This document shows positions 36,025-43,774 of a DNA stretch of 64,000 nt, piece by piece. Position numbers and translations under genes: made by a program. This stretch comes from Nafulsella turpanensis ZLM-10. Lineage in GTDB: Bacteria; Bacteroidota; Bacteroidia; Cytophagales; Cyclobacteriaceae. The stretch spans positions 1 to 64,000 of the forward strand of contig NZ_ANNU01000015.1 of the NCBI RefSeq assembly GCF_000346615.1, given 5' to 3'. Position 1 is the stretch's first letter; each line of letters begins with the position of its first letter. The notes beneath the pieces were generated by a model. That model was not told the DNA's origin. It worked only from the letters and a program-made list of their open reading frames with translations, and searched no databases.

Positions 36025-36463
36025 AATGAACCCAATGCAAATATTCCAGACAAGCCTTGAACTGCCGGCCTTTCCGCGCGGCTATCATCTGGTAACCCGG
36101 AAGATTGAAGAAGCCTGTGATTTTTTAGCCGAAATAGAAGCCGGAATACTGCATGTATTTATTCAGCATACCTCTGCTTCGCTCACCATTAACGAAAATG
36201 CCGACCCCAGTGTACGGGTCGATTTCCGGAGTCATTTCGATGTGTTAGTGCCGGAAAATGAGCCCCACTATACCCATACACAGGAAGGATCTGACGATAT
36301 GCCGGCTCACCTGAAAGCAGCTTTGCTGGGCAATTCCCTCCAGATTCCCATTACCAAAGGAAGCCTGAACTTGGGCACCTGGCAAGGAATTTACCTTTGC
36401 GAACACCGGAATCATGGCGGTCGCCGGCGTTTGGTCCTTACAGCTTATGGAAGCAGCAGGTAG
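36017..36463 (+). CDS. YjbQ family protein (secondary thiamine-phosphate synthase, UPF0047)
   Basis: The ATG at 36017 gives 148 residues. The longer frame begins inside the upstream gene and is not supported. An alternative ATG lies 9 bases downstream. The UPF0047 hallmarks are present: GILHVFIQHTSASLTINENAD (broken in text at HTSASLTINE), HTQEGSDDMPAHLKAALLG, and LGTWQGIYLCEHR with RRRLVLT. In E. coli YjbQ has weak thiamine-phosphate synthase activity and is otherwise uncharacterised. Conserved His residues at IQHTS and DDMPAH form the presumed metal site. Its physiological role is unknown. Confidence 0.9.
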   Translation: MNKMNPMQIFQTSLELPAFPRGYHLVTRKIEEACDFLAEIEAGILHVFIQHTSASLTINENADPSVRVDFRSHFDVLVPENEPHYTHTQEGSDDMPAHLKAALLGNSLQIPITKGSLNLGTWQGIYLCEHRNHGGRRRLVLTAYGSSR

Positions 36464-36863
36464 CAAACAGAAACTTTTCAGCCTGGTTCTCCCGGAGCGG
36501 GAACAGGTAACAAATTATTTGCGTGGGATATTCCTCTTTCCTTCCCCTACAACTTAAGAGGAGTTGATCTACTTTCACCGAAACCAGTAACAGCCTTCAC
36601 TACCTTCCTTAAGCTATCCTAGCTTAGCTCTGCCTGGGGTTTATTCATCATATTAAATGGCTGAAAGCTAAAAAAGCAGGAATAAGGCTTTTAAAAAACA
36701 AAAAGGTTAATAACGTAACAAGCCTTTCATTCCCACGTACTTATACATTACCCGGACTTTCTGTGTATATGGGAAGCTGTGCTGGTTTTTTCCTCTTCTC
36801 ACCATCAGGCATTTTTTAAGGAGAGAATGCTCTCTCAATATTTTTTAACTAAACCAAAAAACA
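36464..36863. other. 400-base intergenic region
   Basis: These bases lie between the YjbQ-family gene and a small membrane protein gene, both on the plus strand. A GC hairpin near 36485-36505 lacks a T-run. I see no gene or RNA. Confidence 0.4.
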
Positions 36864-37085
36864 ATGGCAGAAATAAAAGTTGAGAAAAAAGACAAATCAT
36901 CCATCTGGCCCTGGATTATAGGCATTATTGTTTTACTGGGAATCATCTGGTTCCTGATAGAAGCCTTTGGAGAAGAAGAACCGGCCCTTGAGGAAGTAGA
37001 GGTGGAAGAAGTAGGCGATGCCAGCTTATTCCAGCCAGAACATTCCCCTCAGGCGCTTGTCATAGACAGCTTTTATGAAGTTTGA
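36864..37085 (+). CDS. Small single-span membrane protein
   Basis: The protein has 73 residues. A basic head (AEIKVEKKDKSS) precedes one hydrophobic helix (WPWIIGIIVLLGIIWFLIEAF, about 15-35), and a very acidic tail follows (EEEPALEEVEVEEVG). The charge pattern predicts a cytoplasmic N-terminus. I recognise no family. It lies 70 bases upstream of the PRC-barrel gene on the same strand and may be coexpressed with it. Both have compositions typical of stress-induced envelope proteins, but that is inference. Confidence 0.7.
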   Translation: MAEIKVEKKDKSSIWPWIIGIIVLLGIIWFLIEAFGEEEPALEEVEVEEVGDASLFQPEHSPQALVIDSFYEV

Positions 37086-37155
37086 TGAAAACAACTTCAT
37101 TTTTTGGGCCAATCCGGGCCTGATAAGTTTAATTTTTTAGAGAGGAGATAGAACA

Positions 37156-38439
37156 ATGAAAGAAGATACAAGAACCCGAAGTATGAAAGGAACTCGCACA
37201 CAAAGCGATAGTACTTATGATAAAGTCCGTGGAACAGGGAGGAACAACCCACATCTGGCCCGGCTAAAAGATTTAGATGACTACCAGGTAGCTTCCGAAG
37301 ATCCGGATGTTAGAGGTTGGTCAGTCATTAGCGGTGATAATGAAAAAATTGGTACTGTTGATGAACTGATTGTAGATACCGACCGGATGAAGGTACGTTA
37401 CCTGGTTGTAGATACTATTGATAAGTTCGCAGCCGATAAGGATGACCACTATATGCTGGTTCCTGTGGGGGCAGCCCGTTTGCATGAAAAGAATAATGAT
37501 GTAGTTGTAAGCGGTATCACCACCCATAACAGCACTAATTACCCGGTTTATCGTGGCGAATCCATTACCCGCGACCATGAGCATTCTGTACGCGGATTTT
37601 ATGAAGCAGGCGGAACCGTACCGGCTGCAGGCGTGGCAGGAAGCGTTTCGCAACACGAAACCATTCGTGATGCCCACACCGGGAAAATTTACGAGCGCCG
37701 CGACGATGTAAAAGACAGAGATGCTGATTTTGCGCGTGATAATTCGCCCAATGAAACCAGCTACGGAACAGGACAAATAAGTGACCTGCCGGAAGAAAAC
37801 AGAATGAAAGATCGTACCAGAGGAAGCTCTAACACCATAAGTGGCGACAGTTCAATTGCCGGAGAGCGCCGCCCCGACGGCCAAACTACCCTTGGGCAGT
37901 CTAACCTAACCACAGGTGGTGAAGTTAGAGAGCGCATTGGTACGAGTGGTATATCAGGAAGTCGTACTTCCAGCCTGCCTAACAAAGAGTTACGCCAGGG
38001 ACCACCGCCAAGCGATAACCCTGAGCAGGGGCGTGTACGTATCCACGATACCGAACCTGATGTGGAGGCACCAAAAGGGAGTGCTGAAGAAAGAGAAGAT
38101 AACTTCAGGTCAACCAGTGATATGAGCCGCTCCACCAGTTTAGGGGAAGATACAAGCCGTAGAACCAATATGGGTAACCTGGAAAATAAAAAAGATAATC
38201 CGGGAATCCATGACAGAAGTCGTATGTCCTCTCCTGAGTTTACGGAGCGAACCACTACACCCGGTGGTGCCCGCCACCCGGAGAAGTATCCTGACGGAAG
38301 TCGGCCGGTAGAGAACAGGAATGTAGAACATCGTTCCGATGAACTTCCGGATGATCGCTACGACCCTAATAATGATGAGTTTTATACCCACGATCACTTC
38401 GATGAAGAGAAGTTCTATGGAAATCGTAGAAAAAGATAA
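37156..38439 (+). CDS. PRC-barrel domain protein with long disordered tail
   Basis: The protein has 427 residues. A PRC-barrel domain occupies about residues 35-125 (DLDDYQVASEDPDVRGWSVI, KIGTVDELIVDTDRMKVRYL, HYMLVPVGAARL). The remaining 300 residues are hydrophilic and low in complexity, rich in Arg, Ser, Asp, Gly and Thr. They contain many charged short phrases (SGDSSIAGERRPDGQ, TDMSRSTSLGEDTSRR split), as in intrinsically disordered stress proteins. The start is preceded by AGGAGATAG, an unusually good ribosome-binding site for this genome. A strong terminator follows at 38466. PRC-barrel proteins of this kind are common in Bacteroidota and are often linked to stress or desiccation. The function is unproven. 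Confidence 0.85.
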   Translation: MKEDTRTRSMKGTRTQSDSTYDKVRGTGRNNPHLARLKDLDDYQVASEDPDVRGWSVISGDNEKIGTVDELIVDTDRMKVRYLVVDTIDKFAADKDDHYMLVPVGAARLHEKNNDVVVSGITTHNSTNYPVYRGESITRDHEHSVRGFYEAGGTVPAAGVAGSVSQHETIRDAHTGKIYERRDDVKDRDADFARDNSPNETSYGTGQISDLPEENRMKDRTRGSSNTISGDSSIAGERRPDGQTTLGQSNLTTGGEVRERIGTSGISGSRTSSLPNKELRQGPPPSDNPEQGRVRIHDTEPDVEAPKGSAEEREDNFRSTSDMSRSTSLGEDTSRRTNMGNLENKKDNPGIHDRSRMSSPEFTERTTTPGGARHPEKYPDGSRPVENRNVEHRSDELPDDRYDPNNDEFYTHDHFDEEKFYGNRRKR

Positions 38440-38465
38440 ACCACATCTGGGGTAGAATAAATTTT

Positions 38466-38498
38466 AAAGGGAGCTGCAAAAAAGCAGTTCCCTTTTTT
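38466..38498 (+). terminator. Rho-independent terminator of the PRC-barrel gene
   Basis: Arms 38466-38477 (AAAGGGAGCTGC) and 38484-38495 (GCAGTTCCCTTT) pair with one mismatch around a 6-base loop and run into six Ts. It lies 26 bases past the stop codon. Confidence 0.88.
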
Positions 38499-38693
38499 AG
38501 TTTGTGAATAACTGAAAAGAGGTGGAGGAAAACCTGGAGCCATTCTTAAAATGCCTGCGGGGGCAGTTCTCAGGAAAAAGGAATTGTAACACAGTAACAG
38601 CAATTTTTACCGGAAAGAATTGTGGCTGCTAAACTACCAGGCATAAAAGTAGTTGGTATTGAATAGAAATAATTAAAATCAGTAAAGACCAAC

Positions 38694-39272
38694 ATGAGAA
38701 AAGCATTTTTATATTTAGCAGGGATCTTTTTACTCTTTGGCTTGAGCTCCTGCGGCTACAACACCATGGTTACCAAAGATGAACAGGTAGGTGGGGCATG
38801 GGCGCAGGTCGAGAACCAATACCAGCGGCGGGCCGACCTGATTCCAAATCTGGTAAATACGGTCAAGGGCTATGCCGATTTCGAGAGAGAAACTATTACC
38901 GAAGTAATAGAAGCCAGGGCAAAGGCCACTTCTATCAATGTAAATGCCGATGAACTCAACCCTGAACAGATTCAGCAGTTTCAACAGGCCCAGGAGCAGT
39001 TAGGCGGGGCACTCAGTCGACTACTGGCCACTGTCGAGCGCTATCCGGAGTTAAAGGCTAACCAGAATTTCCTGGAACTCCAGGCCCAGCTCGAAGGCAC
39101 AGAAAACCGAATTGCCACTGAAAGAATGCGGTACAATGAAACCGTGCAGGCTTACAATGCTTACATCCGGCGTTTTCCACAGAACTTTATTGCCGGCTGG
39201 TTCGACTTTGAAGAGAAGGGCTATTTCGAAGCAGAAGAAGGCGCAGAAGAAGTGCCGGAAGTTACTTTTTAA
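38694..39272 (+). CDS. lemA: LemA family protein
   Basis: The protein has 192 residues. A lipoprotein-type signal ends GLSSCGYN (Cys at about 20). The LemA helical core follows with the hallmark VENQYQRRADLIPNLVNTVKGYADFE, read here as QYQRRADLIPNLVNTVKGY (about 40-60). The ATSINVNADELNPEQIQQF and LQAQLEGTENRIATERMRYN segments are also family-typical, and the C-terminal FNAYIRRFPQNFIAGWFDF-like ending is conserved. It is a membrane-anchored coiled protein of unknown biochemical role. It heads a three-gene operon with two TPM-domain genes, the usual neighbourhood. Confidence 0.93.
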   Translation: MRKAFLYLAGIFLLFGLSSCGYNTMVTKDEQVGGAWAQVENQYQRRADLIPNLVNTVKGYADFERETITEVIEARAKATSINVNADELNPEQIQQFQQAQEQLGGALSRLLATVERYPELKANQNFLELQAQLEGTENRIATERMRYNETVQAYNAYIRRFPQNFIAGWFDFEEKGYFEAEEGAEEVPEVTF

Positions 39273-39288
39273 TATAAACCTAGCGGAA

Positions 39289-39726
39289 ATGCCAAAAGAT
39301 AAACTGAGCGAAGAAGAGAGAAAGTCGATTATTGCAGCTATTCAGGAAGCAGAAAAAGATACCTCGGGCGAAATACGGGTACACCTGGAGAACCATTGCC
39401 GGGAAGAGGTGCTGGATAGGGCCGCGGAAGTATTTGCCCAGCTAAAGATGCACAAAACAGAGCTGCGAAACGGAGTACTGTTTTACCTAGCCATGAAAGA
39501 CCACAAGCTGGCAATACTGGGCGACATGGGCATAAACCAAAAAGTACCCGAAGGCTTCTGGGAAAATATACGCGACTTTATGGTGGCACAGTTTAAAGAA
39601 GGAAAGTATGCCTATGGCCTTTCCGAAGGAATAAAAATGGCCGGCCAACAACTGCAGGCCCACTTTCCTTACCAGTCAAGCGACCGGAACGAGCTCTCCG
39701 ACGACATATCCTTCAACAAGGATTAG
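39289..39726 (+). CDS. TPM domain protein
   Basis: The ATG at 39289 gives 145 residues. The longer frame from 39112 overlaps lemA and is not supported. The TPM (TLP18.3/Psb32/MOLO-1) fold is visible: IIAAIQEAEKDTSGEIRVHL, AAEVFAQLKMHKTELRNGVL, HKLAILGDMGINQKVP and FWENIRDFMVAQFKEGKYAYG. It has no signal peptide, unlike the next gene, so it is presumably cytosolic or held by partners. It begins 16 bases after lemA and is cotranscribed. The family is implicated in membrane-associated phosphatase-like or quality-control roles, which are not established in bacteria. Confidence 0.9.
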   Translation: MPKDKLSEEERKSIIAAIQEAEKDTSGEIRVHLENHCREEVLDRAAEVFAQLKMHKTELRNGVLFYLAMKDHKLAILGDMGINQKVPEGFWENIRDFMVAQFKEGKYAYGLSEGIKMAGQQLQAHFPYQSSDRNELSDDISFNKD

Positions 39727-39771
39727 CGAGGGTAGAAGCTCTCCTGTTCCGGTATTTCAAATCCTAAAAGA

Positions 39772-40578
39772 ATGATAAAACAGTTTTTAGTCCTTATTTA
39801 TATACTACTCTCCCTGCCCCTGCTGCTCGTGGCACAGAATATACCTGAGCCAATGCGGCCAGCCAGAGCCGTAAATGATTTTGCCCAGATGCTCAGCCCC
39901 GAAGAGCAGGCCCGGCTGGAAAGAAAACTTCGAAATTACAACGATAGCACTTCCTCTGCCCTGGTAGTTGTTACCGTGCCCAACACAAATGGTATGGATA
40001 TCGCCCAGTATACCACCGAGCTGGCGCACGAATGGGGCGTGGGTAAAGGGGAACTGGACAACGGTTTAGTTATTTTAGTATCGCGAGATGATAAACGCAT
40101 CAATATTTCCACCGGCTATGGTCTTGAAGGAGCCGTACCCGATGCACTGGCGAAGCGAATTATTGAGCAGCAAATGAAGCCTCTTTTCCGTGAAGGAAGG
40201 TTTTATGCCGGCTTCGATGCTGCTACCGATACCATTATTAAACTCGCCTCCGGAGAGTATACTGCCGAAGAGGTAGGTGTAGGGGAAACTTCCGAGGGTG
40301 GAAGCCCCTGGCTTGCCCTGCTGGTCATCTTCTTTCTCATCATTTTTCCTATCCTCAGAATGCGCAGCTACCGAAAAGGCCATTTGGCGAGCTCCAGGCG
40401 CTCAGTCGGCTGGTGGCCTATGCTGTTTCTGATGGGAGGAATGGGCGGCCACCGCGGACGCTCCTACCAGGATTTTAATAGCGGTGGTGGAGTATTTGGT
40501 GGAGGAAGTGGTGGTGGCGGCTTCGGAGGTTTCGGCGGCGGGGGCTTTGGTGGCGGTGGGGCTAGTGGTGGCTGGTAA
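39772..40578 (+). CDS. TPM domain membrane protein with Gly-rich tail (YgcG-like)
   Basis: The protein has 268 residues with a signal peptide (about 1-20, ending VAQN). The TPM domain occupies about 30-150 (RAVNDFAQMLSPEEQARLER, SSALVVVTVPNTNG, LAHEWGVGKGELDNGLVILV, SRDDKRINISTGYGLEGAVP). A membrane helix follows (about 182-197), and the tail is extremely Gly-rich (from about 228, GGGVFGGGSGGGGFGGFGGG), which is usual in this family. It is probably an inner-membrane protein with its TPM domain outside. It is the third gene of the lemA-TPM-TPM operon. Confidence 0.93.
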   Translation: MIKQFLVLIYILLSLPLLLVAQNIPEPMRPARAVNDFAQMLSPEEQARLERKLRNYNDSTSSALVVVTVPNTNGMDIAQYTTELAHEWGVGKGELDNGLVILVSRDDKRINISTGYGLEGAVPDALAKRIIEQQMKPLFREGRFYAGFDAATDTIIKLASGEYTAEEVGVGETSEGGSPWLALLVIFFLIIFPILRMRSYRKGHLASSRRSVGWWPMLFLMGGMGGHRGRSYQDFNSGGGVFGGGSGGGGFGGFGGGGFGGGGASGGW

Positions 40579-40688
40579 AGCCAAGGAAGACTTTATAGCC
40601 CCTGATTTTCCTGAATTGATAAAAACAGAAATATATCATCTCATACCGGAGGAAATATTTATGGAAGAAACACCTAAAAATGTAAAGC

Positions 40689-41630
40689 ATGAAAGCAGCA
40701 GTAATAGAGCGTTATGGCCCTCCCTATAGTTTAAAAATCCGGCAGATGCCTCAGCCTGAAATTGGAACGTCAGAGCTTTTAGTTAAAGTCAGTGCCTCGT
40801 CGGTAAACCCGGTGGACTGGAAAATACGACAGGGCGATCTTAAAATTGTAACTGGCAATGATTTCCCTAAAATTCTGGGAGCCGATTTTTGTGGAGAGGT
40901 AGTAGCAGTGGGCGCCGGAGTAAGCGGATATGAAAAGGGTGATAAAGTTTTTGGAATGGAAAGGGCGGTGAAAGGAGGGGCTTATGCCGAGTACCTGAAG
41001 GTAAAGCCTTCTACCCTGGCCCCAAAACCCGCAAAGCTAAGCGATGAGGAAGCGGCTGCTCTCCCGCTTGCTGGCTTAACAGCCCTGCAGGGCCTGAGAG
41101 ACTTTGGTAGGCTGGAAAAGGACGATAAGGTATTAATTAATGGCGCATCGGGTGGTGTAGGCACTTTTGCGGTACAAATTGCCAAAGCAATGGGTGCACA
41201 TGTAACCGGTGTATGCAGTACCTCCAAATTGGAGATGGTAAAATTGCTTGGAGCCGAAAAGGTAATTGACTATACCACAGAAAAAGTACTGAAGCCGGAA
41301 GATAAATATCATCTTATCTTCGATGCGCATGGAAATCTTTCTTTTGGTGAGGCACAAAAATGCCTCTACGACGACGGAATGCTGGTAACCACTCTTCCCT
41401 CCGTTAAAAGCATACTGGATATTGGCTTCAGTAAACTGCAAAAGCATAAGCAGATGAAGACCTTCTTTATTACACCCAATCATGCTGATTTAATGGAGCT
41501 GAAACGGCTGGTCGATGAAGGGAAGCTTAAAGTAGTTATCGACAAAGTATACCCACTCGAAGAGCTGGACCTCGCTCACAGCTATAGTGAAACCGGGCAT
41601 GCAAGGGGTAAAATTGCCATCAGCATTTAG
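40689..41630 (+). CDS. NAD(P)-dependent alcohol dehydrogenase (quinone oxidoreductase type)
   Basis: This 313-residue medium-chain dehydrogenase/reductase has the N-terminal GroES-like domain (SSVNPVDWKIRQGDLK, GADFCGEVVAVGAGVSGYEKGDKV) and the Rossmann domain with VLINGASGGVGTFAVQIAKA (about 145-164). The catalytic zinc ligands of true alcohol dehydrogenases are absent, which places it in the zinc-independent zeta-crystallin/quinone oxidoreductase-like group. NADPH preference is likely but not shown. It is encoded alone, 111 bases after the TPM gene and before mgsA. Confidence 0.88.
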   Translation: MKAAVIERYGPPYSLKIRQMPQPEIGTSELLVKVSASSVNPVDWKIRQGDLKIVTGNDFPKILGADFCGEVVAVGAGVSGYEKGDKVFGMERAVKGGAYAEYLKVKPSTLAPKPAKLSDEEAAALPLAGLTALQGLRDFGRLEKDDKVLINGASGGVGTFAVQIAKAMGAHVTGVCSTSKLEMVKLLGAEKVIDYTTEKVLKPEDKYHLIFDAHGNLSFGEAQKCLYDDGMLVTTLPSVKSILDIGFSKLQKHKQMKTFFITPNHADLMELKRLVDEGKLKVVIDKVYPLEELDLAHSYSETGHARGKIAISI

Positions 41631-41711
41631 GGCCGGCCTTCCTGCCTTTTTAACTTACCCAATTGCCCTTTTGCGCTCTTTGCCGTACATTCGGTACTAA
41701 ACAAGTATGAT

Positions 41712-42158
41712 ATGAAGAACGAAACAAGGCCTACGGTTGCTCTGGTAGCACACGATAATAAAAAGCCCGACCTGGTGGCGTGGTGTAAACACAATAAAAA
41801 ATTATTAGAGAACTACCGGCTCATTGCCACCGGAACCACCGGAAAGCTGTTGAACGAGGAAACAGGGCTGGACGTAGTAAGACTACAGAGTGGGCCTCTT
41901 GGAGGCGACCTGCAATTAGGCGCCCAAATAACAGAGGGAGGAGTAGACTTTCTTATCTTTTTATGGGACCCGCTGGAATCGCAGCCGCACGACCCCGATG
42001 TAAAAGCACTATTAAGAATTGCCGCGGTATGGAATATCCCCGTGGCCTGTAACCGTGCCACTGCCGACTACATCTTTACCTCCCGCCTCCTGCAGGAGAA
42101 GTACGACCGGGATCTGCCCAACTATACCGATTACCTGAGCCGAAGGGATGAGAAGTAA
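41712..42158 (+). CDS. mgsA: Methylglyoxal synthase
   Basis: This 148-residue enzyme converts dihydroxyacetone phosphate to methylglyoxal and phosphate, relieving phosphate-limited glycolysis. The MGS-like fold starts RPTVALVAHDNKKPDLVAW. The phosphate-binding ATGTTGKLL (about 40-48), the catalytic Asp in SGPLGGDLQLGA (about 68), and WDPLESQPHDPDVKALLRIA (about 98-117) are diagnostic. The length matches E. coli MgsA (152). It is encoded alone, and its stop is 18 bases from that of the convergent radical SAM gene. Confidence 0.95.
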   Translation: MKNETRPTVALVAHDNKKPDLVAWCKHNKKLLENYRLIATGTTGKLLNEETGLDVVRLQSGPLGGDLQLGAQITEGGVDFLIFLWDPLESQPHDPDVKALLRIAAVWNIPVACNRATADYIFTSRLLQEKYDRDLPNYTDYLSRRDEK

Positions 42159-42175
42159 GTGAGCTGGTTAATTTT

Positions 42176-43231
42176 CTAGAACAAGGTGTACTGGCTACCT
42201 CTGCGGAAGGCCTGCAAATTATAAGCTGGCATGGAGCGGCCGCTGAGATACTTCCTCTTTGCTAAGCGGAAAAGCTGCGAAATAGCCAGTGCCAAAGGTC
42301 CTTCTCCTCCCATTCGTCTCCCCCACTGGCTGTCATTCACCTTGCCGGCATGCAGGCTGCAGATGCCGTTCCACACTTTTTCGAAGCGATCGGGATAATT
42401 TTTTCGAAGCCAGTCTCCAAACAAAGGGCCCAGGCTGCCATTGAGCCGTACAATGGTGTAGCCGGCTGCCCGGGCCCCATGCTCTGCCGACTGCCGGATA
42501 ATTTCAGGAATTTCGTGGTCATTGAGACCGGGAATGACCGGAGCATTCATTACCCCAACAGGTATACCTTTTTGGGACAGGAGTTCCATTGCCTCCAGCT
42601 TTTTGCGGGCGCTGGCGGTACGCGGCTCCATTTTGCCGCGCAACTCCTCATTTAGCGTATTGATCGAGAAGTACACATGCACCAGGTGGTGCTTCGCCAT
42701 TTCCTCCAGAATATCTACATCGCGGGTAATAAGGCTGTTTTTGGTAATAATCCCAACCGGGTGCCTGTAATCCTTTAGAAGCTGTAGCAGCTGCCGTGTA
42801 AGCTTAAACTTTCGTTCCAGTGGCTGGTAGCAATCGGTATTGCCGGAAATCATGATGGGGCGTAGTTCCCAGCTCTTATGCCGGAGCTCTTTCTCCAGCA
42901 GGCGGGCGGCCTGTTCTTTTACAATAATTTTACTTTCGAAGTCGAGGCCGGCACTAAAGCCCCAGTACTGGTGCGAATTGCGGGCATAGCAATAAACACA
43001 GCCGTGCTCGCAGCCTTGGTAAGGGTTTACAGAATACACCTTTCCCAGATCGGGGCTATCTACCTTGCTGACAATCTTTTTCGGACTCTCCTTAAAAATT
43101 TGTGTTTGGGGCTGGCTTAGCAGCGGCTCATCAAGGCCTTCGATATGCTCACTTACATATTGCTGCTGTAGAAAGGGATTGGCCGTTTGTATTTGCGATC
43201 CTCTTCCTTTAAAATATTTGTCATCTGCCAT
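42176..43231 (-). CDS. PA0069 family radical SAM protein (spore photoproduct lyase-related)
   Basis: The gene encodes 351 residues from the ATG at 43231 (an ATG 9 bases upstream is also possible). The conserved opening DKYFKGRGSQIQTANPF is typical of the family. The radical SAM 4Fe-4S motif is present in PYQGCEHGCVYCYARNSH (Cys-x3-Cys-x2-Cys, about 77-83). Later conserved segments are MISGNTDCYQPLERKFKLTR, GIITKNSLITRDVDILEEM and VMNAPVIPGLND. Family members are related to SplB, but their reaction is unknown. It is alone and divergent from nothing nearby. Confidence 0.9.
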   Translation of the reverse strand: MADDKYFKGRGSQIQTANPFLQQQYVSEHIEGLDEPLLSQPQTQIFKESPKKIVSKVDSPDLGKVYSVNPYQGCEHGCVYCYARNSHQYWGFSAGLDFESKIIVKEQAARLLEKELRHKSWELRPIMISGNTDCYQPLERKFKLTRQLLQLLKDYRHPVGIITKNSLITRDVDILEEMAKHHLVHVYFSINTLNEELRGKMEPRTASARKKLEAMELLSQKGIPVGVMNAPVIPGLNDHEIPEIIRQSAEHGARAAGYTIVRLNGSLGPLFGDWLRKNYPDRFEKVWNGICSLHAGKVNDSQWGRRMGGEGPLALAISQLFRLAKRKYLSGRSMPAYNLQAFRRGSQYTLF

Positions 43232-43369
43232 ACAATCCATTTTTTTAGCAATAAAGCTAAATGCAATGGCTAAACAAACTCTTGTCCAATTATTTTACTA
43301 AAATAATTGGTAATTCGGGGTACTGAACCGGGATACAGGCAGAGGAGACACCTTCTTATTTAGTAAGAA

Positions 43370-43774
43370 CTAAATGAAGGCACCACTGAGGAGCTTACGG
43401 ATATCTTCCTGGCTGAAGGGTTTTTGAAGGTAACCTAAAAAATTATAATGTTTCGCACTGTTGAGATCTTTGGGACTACTGGAACTGGTGAGCATTATTA
43501 CGCTTACTTTATCTTTCCATTTCCGTTTCTCAAATTCTCCCATAAACTCAAAACCATCCATTATAGGCATATTCAGGTCAAGGAAAACGAGCAGGTGCCC
43601 CTCCTCTCCCTTAGAAAGCAGGGGGTGGTCGTCCAGGAAGTCAAGGGCCATTTTACCGTTGGTAACTACCTCCAGCTCAGGAGCAAGGTCCATTTCAGCA
43701 ATTAAAGATTTGGTAATATAATTGCTGATTTCATCATCATCTACCAACAGTATTGCACTCAGGGGTTTCTTCAT
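43370..43774 (-). CDS. Single-domain response regulator (CheY-like)
   Basis: The ATG at 43774 gives 134 residues starting KKPLSAILLVDDDEISNYI. The frame to 43840 merely reads through the kinase gene. The acidic pocket DDDE, the phospho-acceptor Asp in LVFLDLNMPIMDGFEF (about 65), the conserved Thr/Ser in IMLTSSSSPKDL and Lys in YLQKPFSQED complete the receiver domain. No DNA-binding output follows. The gene overlaps the 3' end of the PAS histidine kinase by 38 bases, so they are translationally coupled, and the regulator is presumably its phosphorylation target. Confidence 0.94.
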   Translation of the reverse strand: MKKPLSAILLVDDDEISNYITKSLIAEMDLAPELEVVTNGKMALDFLDDHPLLSKGEEGHLLVFLDLNMPIMDGFEFMGEFEKRKWKDKVSVIMLTSSSSPKDLNSAKHYNFLGYLQKPFSQEDIRKLLSGAFI

